Shown: in pieces, positions 25,614 through 34,939 of the stretch | Layout of the letters: each line of letters begins with the position of its first letter | Numbering within the stretch: the stretch's first letter is position 1 | DNA from: JBBRCX01 sp038204465 | GTDB taxonomy: Bacteria > Planctomycetota > Phycisphaerae > Tepidisphaerales > Tepidisphaeraceae | Reading direction: 5' to 3' | Assembly: GCA_038204465.1 (NCBI GenBank) | Contig: JBBRCX010000034.1 | Coordinates: forward strand, 1 to 43,320 | Length of the DNA stretch: 43,320 nucleotides | Made by a program: the position numbers and the translations under genes | The notes under the pieces: generated by a model | What the model was told of the DNA's origin: nothing | Seen by the model: the letters and a program-made list of their open reading frames with translations, nothing else | Databases searched by the model: none

Positions 25614-28088
25614 TCAGCGGGACCTCGTCGTCGGGGCTGCGGGCTGAGTCAAGGGATTGACTGCCGTCGGAGGGCTCGGCGCGGTGCTGGCAAGCGGCGC
25701 CGCAACGCCCGTCCCGCGCTCGCCGGCGGCGCAGAGAATCATGTTCGCCATGAGCTGCGTCGCCGACTTGGGATCGTACCCCACGATGCCATCAACCGGC
25801 TGCCCCACCAATCCGCAACTGAGGTCCTCTCGACTGTAGAAGACCCCGATGCGGTCCTTTACCCGGATGCCGCGCACCCGCGGCTCATGCGGATTGTTTC
25901 GCACGCTCTGCCTCGCGAAGGCCCGATAGCCCACCTGCGGCGCCGGCGAAGATGAGAGCGTGTAGAGATCGCTGTTCAGCGGCAACGAGCGCTCCAACTG
26001 CGCCGGCTCGCCGAAGATCTCGCCCAATTCCGCCTCCGCCGACTCGGCAAACTTCGGCGACCCACCGGCCGCGTCGACTACCAGCGTTCCCCCGCCTTCC
26101 ACGAACCGCTTGAGTTCCTCGCGCGCTTCGCTGCCGAGCTTGAACGACGCTGTGCCCGTGAGGTGCGCCACCGCATAGCCTTCAAGGCTCGTACCGATAG
26201 CCGGCTGCGTCGAAGCGGTTCGCCCCTTTGCAACATTGGAACGCGGCTTGTGCGCCGCAGCGCTGGAAGTTCGCGAACTGGATTTGCTCGAACCCTGTGG
26301 AATCTCCGCCTCTCTCAGAAGTACTGTGTTCACCTTCAGGTCCATCTGATGCTGATTATGAAGATAGGCGTTCAGCCGCTTCCACCCGCCTGGCTCTGGG
26401 TCCCAGTTGCCGTCGTACTTGATCCGCGCCACCTTCAGCGTGCGCTTCGCCGCAATCTTCTCGTCCGGCTTGATGAGGTACGTTTCGCCTTTGTAACGCA
26501 GGTTCTTGCCCTCAACCGCGTACAGAAAGATGTCCGCCGCCAGCTCGAATTCCTCCCGCTTGGTCACGTACGAAAGCTGCTGCCACGCGCGGGCCGGGTC
26601 TTCGCTCGGGATCAGCAGCATCAGCTCGCGCACGCCGTTGGACAGGCCCAGCACGTCGATCTTGCTCTTCCACTTGGCGGCCTTGAACTGCTGGTTGAGA
26701 ACGATGTTCTCCTGCGTCAGCGGGCGGAACTCCCCCGTCGGAAACAGCTCGCCGCCCAGCTTCTTGAAGGAGTTTGAGAAGCGCGAGTTGCCGCAGTCGG
26801 CCTGGCCAAGGACCAAGCCTCCGCCTTCGATGAACTCCTTCAGCTTCCGCTTCTCCTCGTCGCTGAAGCGAAGCTCTTCGTCGCCGCAAACATAGAGGAT
26901 CGGCGAGTCGTGCAACTCGTCCGCCGGCACCTTCAGGTTTACGATCTGCCAGTTCAGCGGGCGCTCGATCTCCTTGCCGATCCACCGGGCGATGTTGGCG
27001 GCGTCGCGCGGACGCTGGTTCCAGTTGCCAATCTTGGGCTCCCCGCGGCTGCGCGACGACTGAATCTCATACTGCAGCTTGTTCATCATCACCGGCGCGC
27101 GACCGCGCACGAGGAAGAGAATTCCCCACGCGGTGCCGGGAATGGCGCCGTGCCCGCTGGGCAGAACGCCGTTCGCCTGCTTGGTGACCAGCAGTTCGGC
27201 GCCTGCCTGATACCAGTCGTTCTTGCCGAAATACTTGTAGCCGCTGGAGACGCCGATCCTCTCTATGCCGTAAAGCACATAACCTTCACCGGTCCCAATC
27301 GCGGCGGCGAAATTCCTGTCCATCCATTGCAGCCCCGCCTCGATGTTGCCATTGGTGATGTTGCCCTTGCACTGCGCGCCCTGCGCGGCGCTGAGGAAGT
27401 CCTGTGTGATGAAGAGCGTGGCGATTCCCGCGGCGGTGAATGCGGGTGAGGCGCCGCCCGGCGGAGGCTTCGTGGAGGCGTACTGCCAACCTCCGTCCGG
27501 ACCCTGGCACTCCTTCCAACCCGCGTCAACCAGCGTCCAGTACCCCTGGGGCACTTCGATGCCGGCAACTTGCGCGCAGGCGTACACGCCCAGTACGCCA
27601 TACTGCGACGGGCTGTTGTGCTCGCCGCCGCGGCTGATGGTGTAGCCGTAGCGACCCCACTCGTTGCACGCCTTGAGCAGGATATCGCGATCGCGGAGGG
27701 CAGCGACCGTCACATCCTTGTCGGGCGGCAGGAGGGGCCAGACCTGCGCCCGCAATCCGAGGGCGTAGATCCCCGTGATCTGAGCATTGGCGAGGAACCT
27801 CACTGCTCTTTGGATGCGCGGATCCTGGGAACTCTCGCCGGAGGCCAACAGTGCGTATGTCGCCATCGCCGTGAGCCCGCCCCACTGGTTCCCTTCGGGC
27901 TTCTCGGTGTCCCACGTGCCGGTCTTGGGGCTCTGCTTCGCGTAAAGGTAGGCCTTCGCGTCCTCAATCGCCTTATTCACCTGCTCCGGCGTTGCGGAGT
28001 AAACCTGACTCACAAAAAGCAGTCCAAGGAGCGGAACGAGCACAATCCGAGCGGCCGAAGCGGCCGGCATCTTCATAAACAGCGCCAT
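25614..28088 (-). CDS. Secreted prenyltransferase-like toroid protein with DUF4159 domains
   Basis: 824 residues. ATG 28088 has a GAGGA ribosome-binding site, and a second ATG at 28076 lacks one. A signal peptide ends near residue 32 (Y-S-A). Residues about 35-335 are alpha-helical repeats with W-G-G-L, Q-Y-G-V-L-G-V-Y-A and D-G-G-W-Q-Y motifs, the alpha/alpha toroid of the squalene-cyclase/prenyltransferase-like superfamily. Two DUF4159-like regions follow (about 395-600 and 640-800), with I-L-Y-V-C-G-D, F-I-E-G-G-G-L, F-V-E-G-G-G-T-L and S-R-E-D-L-S-C-G-L-V-G. DUF4159 has a ThuA/class-I glutamine-amidotransferase-like look and is common in planctomycetes, where its role is unknown. The C-terminus is a Pro/Thr/Ala tail. 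Confidence 0.8.
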   Translation of the reverse strand: MALFMKMPAASAARIVLVPLLGLLFVSQVYSATPEQVNKAIEDAKAYLYAKQSPKTGTWDTEKPEGNQWGGLTAMATYALLASGESSQDPRIQRAVRFLANAQITGIYALGLRAQVWPLLPPDKDVTVAALRDRDILLKACNEWGRYGYTISRGGEHNSPSQYGVLGVYACAQVAGIEVPQGYWTLVDAGWKECQGPDGGWQYASTKPPPGGASPAFTAAGIATLFITQDFLSAAQGAQCKGNITNGNIEAGLQWMDRNFAAAIGTGEGYVLYGIERIGVSSGYKYFGKNDWYQAGAELLVTKQANGVLPSGHGAIPGTAWGILFLVRGRAPVMMNKLQYEIQSSRSRGEPKIGNWNQRPRDAANIARWIGKEIERPLNWQIVNLKVPADELHDSPILYVCGDEELRFSDEEKRKLKEFIEGGGLVLGQADCGNSRFSNSFKKLGGELFPTGEFRPLTQENIVLNQQFKAAKWKSKIDVLGLSNGVRELMLLIPSEDPARAWQQLSYVTKREEFELAADIFLYAVEGKNLRYKGETYLIKPDEKIAAKRTLKVARIKYDGNWDPEPGGWKRLNAYLHNQHQMDLKVNTVLLREAEIPQGSSKSSSRTSSAAAHKPRSNVAKGRTASTQPAIGTSLEGYAVAHLTGTASFKLGSEAREELKRFVEGGGTLVVDAAGGSPKFAESAEAELGEIFGEPAQLERSLPLNSDLYTLSSSPAPQVGYRAFARQSVRNNPHEPRVRGIRVKDRIGVFYSREDLSCGLVGQPVDGIVGYDPKSATQLMANMILCAAGERGTGVAAPLASTAPSPPTAVNPLTQPAAPTTRSR

Positions 28089-28273
28089 GGCGACTTTCCT
28101 CGCCCCCGGGTTGAGCATTGCGGCGTTGCCCCTGAAAAACGCAACCGACGCGCAGTGCTCTCGCCGCATTTTAGTGCGCGAGGCGACGCTTTCCCATACT
28201 TCGTTTGTTCGCGGATCGCCGAAAGCGGCTCAGCTTTGCTTACGCTGCCTTGCTGGCTATCTTGTGGGAGCAG

Positions 28274-28287
28274 GCGGGCGAGCCCGC
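28274..28287. repeat. GC palindrome in the divergent intergenic region
   Basis: GCGGGC and GCCCGC face each other around GA. The element lies between the DUF4159 gene (-) and the secreted protein gene (+), 41 bases upstream of the latter's start. It may be a hairpin in that gene's leader or another dispersed palindrome. Confidence 0.35.
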
Positions 28288-28327
28288 GCACCTCGTTCGA
28301 ACCGATCGCGCTGGCAGAGGCAAAACA

Positions 28328-29392
28328 ATGGCGCACTCAAACTTCTCCTGGGCGGGCGTTGCCGCAGTTCTGTTCTTCGCCGTCACAGCGCGTGCCGCGA
28401 AGATCACCATTGACATGAATGGATTCCCTGACGCCTCGGGCGGCGCCGTCTCCGGGCCGGGGCTCGAGAAATCCATCCCCCTGCCGGCCGGCGAGCAGAA
28501 AGTCGTCCTGGAGAACCTGCAGAATTCGCAGACTTACCAGGTCGATTTCTTTCACAACAGCGGGCCGGGTTCCAGCGATTTCACCTTCACGGTCAACGCC
28601 GCCGGCACCGGTGTCGACGCGGTGACCCTCGGCGGAGACGGTTTCGCTCCCATGGTCACTGGCTTCAAGCCGGGCGACAACACCTTGAAGTTGAACACCC
28701 ACGCCATCACGTACAACGAGAATGGCGGGCAAACAGGCCCCTACTACATCCATGGATTGACGGCCCCCCTGAAATCCGACAGCCCTCCCCAGAAGTTCGC
28801 CGCCGTCCCGGGCTCTTATCACGTCGATAACCTCTACAACTCGGGCGACGGGAACGAAGACTACAACTTCATCGTCGATGCCAACGGCAAGGTCAGCGCC
28901 GATCCGAAGTATGCCCCGTACGCGCAGCTCGACGGCAGCTCCGTCAAGCCGCGCGCGGTCCTCGTCCACTTCCGTCTGGAAGGCTCGGCTCCGATCAGCT
29001 ATCACACCACGCAAACCGCCGGCTCCGCCAAAAGTGAAGGAACCGTCTTCGAGTTTGACATGCCGATGACGATCGGCAGCTCCGGCGTCAACGTCTGGTC
29101 GTTCGGCAAGTTCAAGGTCACCAAGGGCGACGCCACCAGGCCCGACGACACCCCGTTGGAGGGGGCCACCCGTGACAACGACTTCTACTTCTACCCACGC
29201 GTGCTCTACACCGAAAAGGACGGCTTCGTCTTCAAAACCACCTCCGGCACGGCGAAGACTGTCACGGCCGAAGCTGAGGGCACGTTCGACGACGGCACGA
29301 CCCCGCTGACAGTGAAGGCTTCCGCCACCATCGTCAAACCCTACACCACCGCACCCAGCGCAGCCCCCACCACGGCCCCTGTCCCCCGCTGA
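28328..29392 (+). CDS. Secreted protein of unknown function
   Basis: 354 residues. ATG 28328 follows AGAGG (28316-28320) at a good spacing. A signal peptide (A-G-V-A-A-V-L-F-F-A-V-T-A-R-A) is followed by a beta-rich mature part with G-F-P-D-A-S-G-G near the start, D-F-F-H-N-S-G-P-G, V-D-N-L-Y-N-S-G-D-G-N-E-D-Y-N-F and a Pro/Thr/Ala tail. The two N-S-G segments suggest an internal duplication of about 110 residues. There is no PEP-CTERM tail and no catalytic motif I can name. It is divergent from the DUF4159 gene across 240 bases, so the two could share regulation. Confidence 0.7.
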   Translation: MAHSNFSWAGVAAVLFFAVTARAAKITIDMNGFPDASGGAVSGPGLEKSIPLPAGEQKVVLENLQNSQTYQVDFFHNSGPGSSDFTFTVNAAGTGVDAVTLGGDGFAPMVTGFKPGDNTLKLNTHAITYNENGGQTGPYYIHGLTAPLKSDSPPQKFAAVPGSYHVDNLYNSGDGNEDYNFIVDANGKVSADPKYAPYAQLDGSSVKPRAVLVHFRLEGSAPISYHTTQTAGSAKSEGTVFEFDMPMTIGSSGVNVWSFGKFKVTKGDATRPDDTPLEGATRDNDFYFYPRVLYTEKDGFVFKTTSGTAKTVTAEAEGTFDDGTTPLTVKASATIVKPYTTAPSAAPTTAPVPR

Positions 29393-29648
29393 GCCGTCCC
29401 GGCGGCATATCTGAATCGCTTTTTTGGCCGCTTCTCGAACCATTGCAGCTACCCACCGTATGGTTCGACCATAGCCGGTCGAATTCCCAGAAGTTTGGAG
29501 ATTGCGGCTTTTCCGGCCTGCTCCTTACATTCGCCCCTGTCAAGGTCGCCGGCCCCATTGGAGCCGGAGCCCGGCTGTTTCGGGCAATCGGTCTCCGGGC
29601 TTGTGAGGGATCAGCCGAAACCATTCGGCATTCGCGGAGAAAATTGCA

Positions 29649-30386
29649 ATGAATCGATTCGGGAAAATTGCGCTCGCTGGCGTCGCCGGACTCGCGGCCT
29701 CAGAGGCCGCTTTCGGTGAAACCGTCGTCTATCAGACCAACGATGCGCTGCGCGCTGGCATCATTCAGCAGAACGGAAACAACGCCGCCTATTACGGCGA
29801 TGTCGTCCAGCTCGCCGCCCCCGCCCCGCAGCTCGGCAAGATCACCATCGTCTTCGCCTACTTCACCTACGATGCTGAAATTTATACCCCCACGATTCAG
29901 CTTGACCTGTTCAACATCGACAGCAACGGCTTGCCCGTCGACTCCAACACCAACGACACGCTGAGCTACACGCCCATCGCCACTGCCTTCAACACCACCG
30001 CCACCTTCACCGGAAGCAACTACAACGGTGGCGGAAAGTCCAGCGGCTCTGATATGAAGGCAAGCTTCGACTTCAGCGGACAGACCGCAGCCGCCAACCT
30101 TCAAAACTTCGCGTTCGCCTATCGCGACATCAACCCGCTTGGAAACGTCGCTCCAGGCGACGGTTTTTCCGTTGTCCTAACAACGGGCGGCTCCACGAAT
30201 ACCCAGGGATCTACCACTCTCGGCTATCTCGACGCCAGCCCCAATAACCTGCTGACAACGACGTTCACCAACCAGGGGAACTACAACCTCGAAGCCTCCA
30301 TCACCGTTGTCCCCGAGCCGGCGAGCCTCGCACTGCTGAGCCTCGGTAGCTCCCTCGCCCTGCGCCGCCGCCGCACATCCTGGTAA
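29649..30386 (+). CDS. PEP-CTERM sorting domain protein
   Basis: 245 residues. ATG 29649 lies after a GGAGA site. A signal peptide (G-K-I-A-L-A-G-V-A-G-L-A-A-S-E-A-A-F-G) leads to a Asn/Thr/Gly-rich beta-structured exported domain. The end is V-V-P-E-P-A-S-L-A-L-L-S-L-G-S-S-L-A-L-R-R-R-R, a complete PEP-CTERM tail with the V-P-E-P motif, membrane segment and Arg cluster. Such tails are recognised by exosortase (EpsH/XrtA type), which is not in this window. The protein is likely placed at the cell surface or in the matrix. The 255 bases upstream hold no gene and probably carry its promoter. Confidence 0.85.
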   Translation: MNRFGKIALAGVAGLAASEAAFGETVVYQTNDALRAGIIQQNGNNAAYYGDVVQLAAPAPQLGKITIVFAYFTYDAEIYTPTIQLDLFNIDSNGLPVDSNTNDTLSYTPIATAFNTTATFTGSNYNGGGKSSGSDMKASFDFSGQTAAANLQNFAFAYRDINPLGNVAPGDGFSVVLTTGGSTNTQGSTTLGYLDASPNNLLTTTFTNQGNYNLEASITVVPEPASLALLSLGSSLALRRRRTSW

Positions 30387-30455
30387 ACTACCTTCACGAG
30401 CGCCACAAAGCCGGAGTGATCACAACGGTCCGATTCTTCGCCCCTTGTGGCAATT

Positions 30456-31277
30456 TCAACCGAAGCGCCGGCGCACCAGCAAAAGCGCAACCCCCAGACC
30501 CAGCCCCGCCAACGTGCCCGGCTCCGGCACCGGCGACGCGACTACGTCCAGCACGATCTTGTAGCCGCTGCTGTAGTCCGTCTGAAGCACGCCCCCCAAA
30601 GTCGCTTGAAACAAGGTGCTCTGCGCAGGGTCGCCGCCCGCAGGGTCAATGTAGTCGAAGGTCGCCCCTTCGCTCGCGTCGAGCATCCCGTCCTCGTCAA
30701 CGTCTTCCCAATGCAGCGCCGTCAGCGTCAGCGCGTGACCGATCCCCGAGCCCGTCGGAACGATCCCCACCTCGATCTCCGCGCCGTTGCTCAGGTTGTT
30801 GAAGAGAAAAGCGAACGTCGGATTCGCCTTCGTGATGAAGATGTGCGTGCCGCCGTACCCGCTGTATTCCCCGCCGTAAACCGTCTTGTTCGCCGCCTTG
30901 TCCTCGAGGTACCGATACTTGTCGTCGATCCAGCTGGTGCCGCTCGTGCCGCTCGCGTTGGTCGTGTTCATCCAGTTGTTCGCAAGATCGATCGCCACGT
31001 CCTTCGTGTTCTTGTTCGCGGGAATGATCGTGTCAACGCCATACACATTCGAGTAGACGTTCTGCAGGTATTGAATGCCGTTGGCCACCGAAGTCGGCAC
31101 GCAACTGTTCGCTCCCGCCGATCCCGGCCCCTGCGCCGGAACCACGTACTGGCTGACGTTGCCGAAATTCCCCGCGTCCAACTGCGCATCGTACACAACC
31201 GTCGCCAGGCTCTCCGATGCCAGCGACAGCAGCGCGAAGACAACTGCGACCAGACCATAAGACTTCAACCGTTGCAT
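30456..31277 (-). CDS. PEP-CTERM protein with a papain-like (C39-type) protease fold
   Basis: 273 residues. ATG 31277 has a GGGAGA site six bases upstream. A signal peptide ends near A-T (residue 26). The exported domain has N-S-C-V-P-T-S-V-A-N-G-I-Q-Y-L with Cys-59, then G-H-A-L-T-L-T with His-181, then F-D-Y-I-D-P with Asp-211. The spacing and context fit the Cys-His-Asp/Asn triad of papain-like/C39 peptidases. D-V-D-E-D-G-M-L-D near 192-200 is an EF-hand-like calcium loop. The end is V-P-E-P-G-T-L-A-G-L-G plus a membrane segment and R-R-R, a PEP-CTERM tail. It converges with the other PEP-CTERM gene across 69 bases. The triad is inference from motif order; the protein may be a non-catalytic relative. 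Confidence 0.8.
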   Translation of the reverse strand: MQRLKSYGLVAVVFALLSLASESLATVVYDAQLDAGNFGNVSQYVVPAQGPGSAGANSCVPTSVANGIQYLQNVYSNVYGVDTIIPANKNTKDVAIDLANNWMNTTNASGTSGTSWIDDKYRYLEDKAANKTVYGGEYSGYGGTHIFITKANPTFAFLFNNLSNGAEIEVGIVPTGSGIGHALTLTALHWEDVDEDGMLDASEGATFDYIDPAGGDPAQSTLFQATLGGVLQTDYSSGYKIVLDVVASPVPEPGTLAGLGLGVALLLVRRRFG

Positions 31278-31499
31278 GCACTTTCTCCCGTCAAATCACG
31301 TCGTTCCTGCAATCGCCCTGACGTGCCCCCGAACTCGCCCTCCGTCCCGACGCCTCCATTAGGCGGGCAGGTGCCGGCGCCAGTCTCTCACACCCTTGTG
31401 CCCAGTCAAGAAAAATGCGCCTCACACGTCTTTTCTTCCCCGTTATTGACCTCGCAGAATGGGTTCGCTTTGCCCATTTTCGTCCTGTCCGGTCGCCCC

Positions 31500-31991
31500 T
31501 CACCGCGCCTGCGACACCAGTCGCAAATCCGCCCCCGACGAATCCGGCCCAGGACGAGAGTCGCGCACCCACTTCAGCGACGACGCCGCTGCGATCGCCA
31601 GCACCATCAACACCACGTTCAGTTTCAACAGACCGCGATGCGAACGGCGCGGCTCCCGACCGGCCAGCAGGATCAGCGAGATCGTGATCACCGCCAGCGC
31701 GAGCAACAGGTGGGCGCCGAACAGCCCGTGCGCCAGTCCCCGGTGCTCCCGGTAGCGCGGCCACACCCGCAGCGTGTTGTAGATGCCGCTCACCAGGAAC
31801 GCGAGGATCGCCGGATGAACCACGAACTTGAACGCCCGGCGAGTGCGCAAAAAAACCGACTCGCGCGTCTCAGGGTCCAGCTCCCTCATCCCGATCGGCA
31901 GCAGGAAACGCATGAAGAACGCGCCCCCCACCGCCAGGCACGCCGCCATGATGTGCATCCAGCGAAAAATGATGTCCAGTGTTGCCTGCAT
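31500..31991 (-). CDS. CopD-like integral membrane protein
   Basis: 163 residues with four predicted membrane segments: about 5-27 (R-W-M-H-I-M-A-A-C-L-A-V-G-G-A-F-F), 54-74 (H-P-A-I-L-A-F-L-V-S-G), 85-110 and 120-140. Histidines sit at the first and second segments and in G-L-A-H-G-L-F-G-A-H-L, a pattern seen in CopD/DUF2214-like cytochrome-type membrane proteins that may bind haem or copper. The tail is soluble and charged. No copper gene is nearby, so a role in copper handling is not supported by context. The ATG at 31991 is the only good start. Confidence 0.65.
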   Translation of the reverse strand: MQATLDIIFRWMHIMAACLAVGGAFFMRFLLPIGMRELDPETRESVFLRTRRAFKFVVHPAILAFLVSGIYNTLRVWPRYREHRGLAHGLFGAHLLLALAVITISLILLAGREPRRSHRGLLKLNVVLMVLAIAAASSLKWVRDSRPGPDSSGADLRLVSQAR

Positions 31992-32074
31992 CGTTCTGAC
32001 TCAAAATGAAATGCCGCCCCAACCCGATGCTATCACCGCGCCCCGCCCGGAGCCTCCCAACTGGTCTTTTCGCA

Positions 32075-32746
32075 TCAGATCAACTGATCGATTCCGGAAA
32101 AACCCAGCACCTCGTGCGTGAAGAACGGCTCCGCATGCGTCGTCCCGATCCGCCCGCCGAAGTATCCCGTCATGTTCTTCACCATGTCCGCAATCCACTG
32201 ATTGTGCGCGAACTGCGACTGGTACTCCGCCACCGCACTCATCTTCGTCTCGATCTGCCCGCTGATGTCCAGGCAAAAGCTCGGCTGGAAGCTCATGCGC
32301 AGATGGGTGCAGAAATAGTAGATGATCCGCCTGGGGTGATGGGGCTCGCCCGGGATGTTCGAGCGGGTCAGCTTCGCATCGAAGCGCGCATCTTCCGCGA
32401 TGCGCGTTACCGCCACGTGGTCCGGGTGGGCATCGATCGGGTATGGCACGAACAGGATGTCGGCGCGGTGCTTCCGGATCACCGCCGCCAGCTTGTGCCG
32501 CGCCTCGATGCTGTGCGTCACCTCGCGATTCACCAACCCAAGCAGCGTGCGTTCCACCCCGAGGATCTTGGCCGCCGCCGCTGCTTCCCGGGCCCGAGTC
32601 TCCACCGTGCCGTACGGGGTCGGCTCGCCGTTGGTCATGTCCACCAGGTGAACCCGGTGCCCCTGCGAAACCAGCCGCAGGATCGAACCGCCCATCCCCA
32701 GTTCCTGGTCGTCCGGATGAGGCCCAATGACGAGGATCGAAGCCAT
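32075..32746 (-). CDS. PIG-L family deacetylase (BshB1-like)
   Basis: 223 residues. The zinc site is G-P-H-P-D-D-Q-E-L-G near residues 8-17 plus H-P-D-H near 115, the hallmark of LmbE/PIG-L N-acetylglucosamine deacetylases. The middle H-S-I-E-A-R-H-K-L and the C-terminal T-H-A-E-P-F-F-T-H-E fit the BshB1 group, which deacetylates GlcNAc-malate in bacillithiol synthesis. No bshA or bshC is in the window, so the substrate may be another GlcNAc conjugate. The frame starts nine codons earlier (32773), but M-A-S-I-L-V-I-G-P-H-P-D-D at 32746 is the typical start. Confidence 0.82.
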   Translation of the reverse strand: MASILVIGPHPDDQELGMGGSILRLVSQGHRVHLVDMTNGEPTPYGTVETRAREAAAAAKILGVERTLLGLVNREVTHSIEARHKLAAVIRKHRADILFVPYPIDAHPDHVAVTRIAEDARFDAKLTRSNIPGEPHHPRRIIYYFCTHLRMSFQPSFCLDISGQIETKMSAVAEYQSQFAHNQWIADMVKNMTGYFGGRIGTTHAEPFFTHEVLGFSGIDQLI

Positions 32747-32847
32747 GCGGGAATTGTAGCCCTTGCCGGCCACTCGACCAGCGAGCCTCGCGAGTGATCG
32801 CGTTCGCGGGCTTCACGCGGCAAGACGCATGGGCCAGCCGCCGAGGC

Positions 32848-34923
32848 CTACTTGCCACCCAGCCGCGCCGTCAGCGCATCGATCGCGCCGTCCGCGCCCC
32901 TGAAGTCGCGCGACCGCCCGAGGCTCGCCGATGCGCCGATCAGGAAGCTGGCCCAGCGCTCATTCGCGAAGGGCTGGCCTTCCATCGGCGTGGCCAGCAT
33001 GGCAATCGCTCCCGGCAGGTCCGCCGGAAGATCCGCGCACTGCGTGCTGTACGCCGAAACGCGCGTCAATAACGCAATGATCGGGCCGAAGCGGTTTCGG
33101 GACGCCGCCCAACGCGCCATCGGCACCGACTTCCCCTCCGTATACCCGGCAAAAGCGGCGGCGGTGGCCTCCCGATAAGGCGCGAGCACAGCCCGAATCT
33201 GCGCCGGCGCCAACTGCCAATCCACCCAGCGGCGCAGCGGATCGCCGCCGCGGATCGCCGACTCCAACTGCCCCCCCGACTTCAGCACCTCCATCAGCCC
33301 GCGGGCCGATTCCAGCTCCGCAAGCATCTGCCCGCTGATCTCGCGCCCGCCTGCCGCGCTGTCAAGCTGCTCCGCGATCTTCCCCCGCCGCGCCTCGTCA
33401 AACTCCGCAAGCCGCCCGTCCGTGTATTGACGAACCACCTCCGCATCCAGCTTCCCCGTCGTCGGATGCTCAAGTTCATTCGCCAGCCGATACAGCTGCA
33501 CCAAATTCTGCAGGAACGGGTCGCTGCTCTCGCGGGCGCCATATCCCGAGTTCCCGCTCGGCTGCGTCGACGGAGCGCTCGCCGCCACCGCGCCCGCCAC
33601 TCGCTTCTCCAACCCACCGAACGGCTTGGGCCGGTAGCTCGTGGTGAACAGCTTCATCGCCGCCGGCAGCGATTCGATCGAATCCACCGCTTCGAGCCAG
33701 CGCCGCATCGAACCAATGTGCTTCTGCAACGCCTCCGGCTTCACCGAACGCATCCCATCCCCAAGATGGCTCGCATCGGAAACAAAAGCCGTTCGCGCCG
33801 TCTCCAGCGCGCTCATCAGCTCCTGCCGCGCCTTGGTCTCATTCGGCGGAAGCGTCACGTCACCTCTTCGCGAATCCAGCCGCGTGCAAAGCTGGGCGTA
33901 CGTCTCGATCGTCCCCAGCGCCCTCTGCCCCGCCTCCCCGTGTTCGCGGGCCCAGACGAACGCCGGCATGAGTTGCTGCTGCAGGTCCGCCGGCAGGTGC
34001 AGCCGCTGTACCCGGCCCACGGTGTCGCGATATTTCCCCAGGGCATCGATCCGCGCCTGCCCCGCCTGCCGAGTCCGGACGTCGTTGAACAGCAGCAGCG
34101 CCTGCGTCAGTTCCCATTCCGTCCGGTTGCGCGCATCCGGATCCACCGCCGTATTGCTCTGCAGCCCCTCGGCAAGGTCCGTCACATCCGCAAGCATCGA
34201 GTACAAGCCCGCCGCCTCCGCCTGCCGGTTCGGATCCGACGCCGCGCCCGATGCCAGGTTCGCCAGCGCCAGAAGCTGCTTGCGCAATGGCTGCGAGACC
34301 GACAATTCCTTCCCCTTCGCCGCCAGTTCACCCAGCGTGCGCGGAACTCGCCCCTGCGGATCGCGCGCTTCCTCCATCGGCTGCGGACGCATCGGCGGCA
34401 GCGCTTTCACGTCTGTGCCCAACGCCCCGGCGAACGGGATCAGGCTCGCCGCGACGTTCCGGCAGGTGTCGTCCAGTTGCCCAACGCCTCGCAGGTCCGC
34501 CAGCTTGTAAGTCATCTCATGCAGCCGCTTCAACGCTTCCGCTTCGGCCGGCGATACCGCTGCTTTGCGCAGCCGCGCGCCCAGCAAGTCAGCGGCCGTG
34601 AGCAGGCCGCGGGCACGCAAGTCCGCGCACGCGGCAAAATCGCCCTCTCCCGACTCCGCCGCCCGGCTCGCCATCCACCGCGCCACAATGCGCAGGTCGA
34701 TCTGGGCATTGGTGCCGGCATCAGCGGTCTCGCCCGCGTGCTCCATCAGGCTGGCAATCTCACCCTCCAGCAAGCTCGCTCGCGACATGAGCGTGCTCTT
34801 CGCGATCGGGTCGGCCGCGAAGCACGGCGCCGCCGCAAAAAGAACGCACGCCGCGAACGTCTTCATCCACCGCACGGCGCCTGAGCGTGCCGGCGGCCAA
34901 CTCCTGGTGCTGAAGGAACTCAT
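32848..34923 (-). CDS. Large exported helical protein, unknown function
   Basis: 691 residues from ATG 34923, which has GGAGAG nine to ten bases upstream. A later ATG at 34866 would give a more compact signal peptide (M-K-T-F-A-A-C-V-L-F-A-A-A-P-C-F-A-A). The mature protein is almost entirely alpha-helical, rich in Ala/Leu/Arg/Glu, with no catalytic motif; it may be a scaffold. One low-complexity linker (A-S-A-P-S-T-Q-P-S-G-N-S) sits past the middle. It starts 16 bases after the end of the GT4 gene on the same strand, so co-transcription is likely. I recognise no family. Confidence 0.7.
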   Translation of the reverse strand: MSSFSTRSWPPARSGAVRWMKTFAACVLFAAAPCFAADPIAKSTLMSRASLLEGEIASLMEHAGETADAGTNAQIDLRIVARWMASRAAESGEGDFAACADLRARGLLTAADLLGARLRKAAVSPAEAEALKRLHEMTYKLADLRGVGQLDDTCRNVAASLIPFAGALGTDVKALPPMRPQPMEEARDPQGRVPRTLGELAAKGKELSVSQPLRKQLLALANLASGAASDPNRQAEAAGLYSMLADVTDLAEGLQSNTAVDPDARNRTEWELTQALLLFNDVRTRQAGQARIDALGKYRDTVGRVQRLHLPADLQQQLMPAFVWAREHGEAGQRALGTIETYAQLCTRLDSRRGDVTLPPNETKARQELMSALETARTAFVSDASHLGDGMRSVKPEALQKHIGSMRRWLEAVDSIESLPAAMKLFTTSYRPKPFGGLEKRVAGAVAASAPSTQPSGNSGYGARESSDPFLQNLVQLYRLANELEHPTTGKLDAEVVRQYTDGRLAEFDEARRGKIAEQLDSAAGGREISGQMLAELESARGLMEVLKSGGQLESAIRGGDPLRRWVDWQLAPAQIRAVLAPYREATAAAFAGYTEGKSVPMARWAASRNRFGPIIALLTRVSAYSTQCADLPADLPGAIAMLATPMEGQPFANERWASFLIGASASLGRSRDFRGADGAIDALTARLGGK

Positions 34924-34939
34924 GCCGCTGCACTCTCCA

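Noticed and set aside
29440..29500. A tRNA-like GGTTCGA stretch
   Set aside because: The flanks do not give an acceptor stem, D-arm or anticodon stem, so the match is chance.
33427..34884. A 485-codon + strand frame opposite the exported helical protein
   Set aside because: Its translation is Arg/Pro-rich, and the - strand product has a signal peptide and ribosome-binding site.
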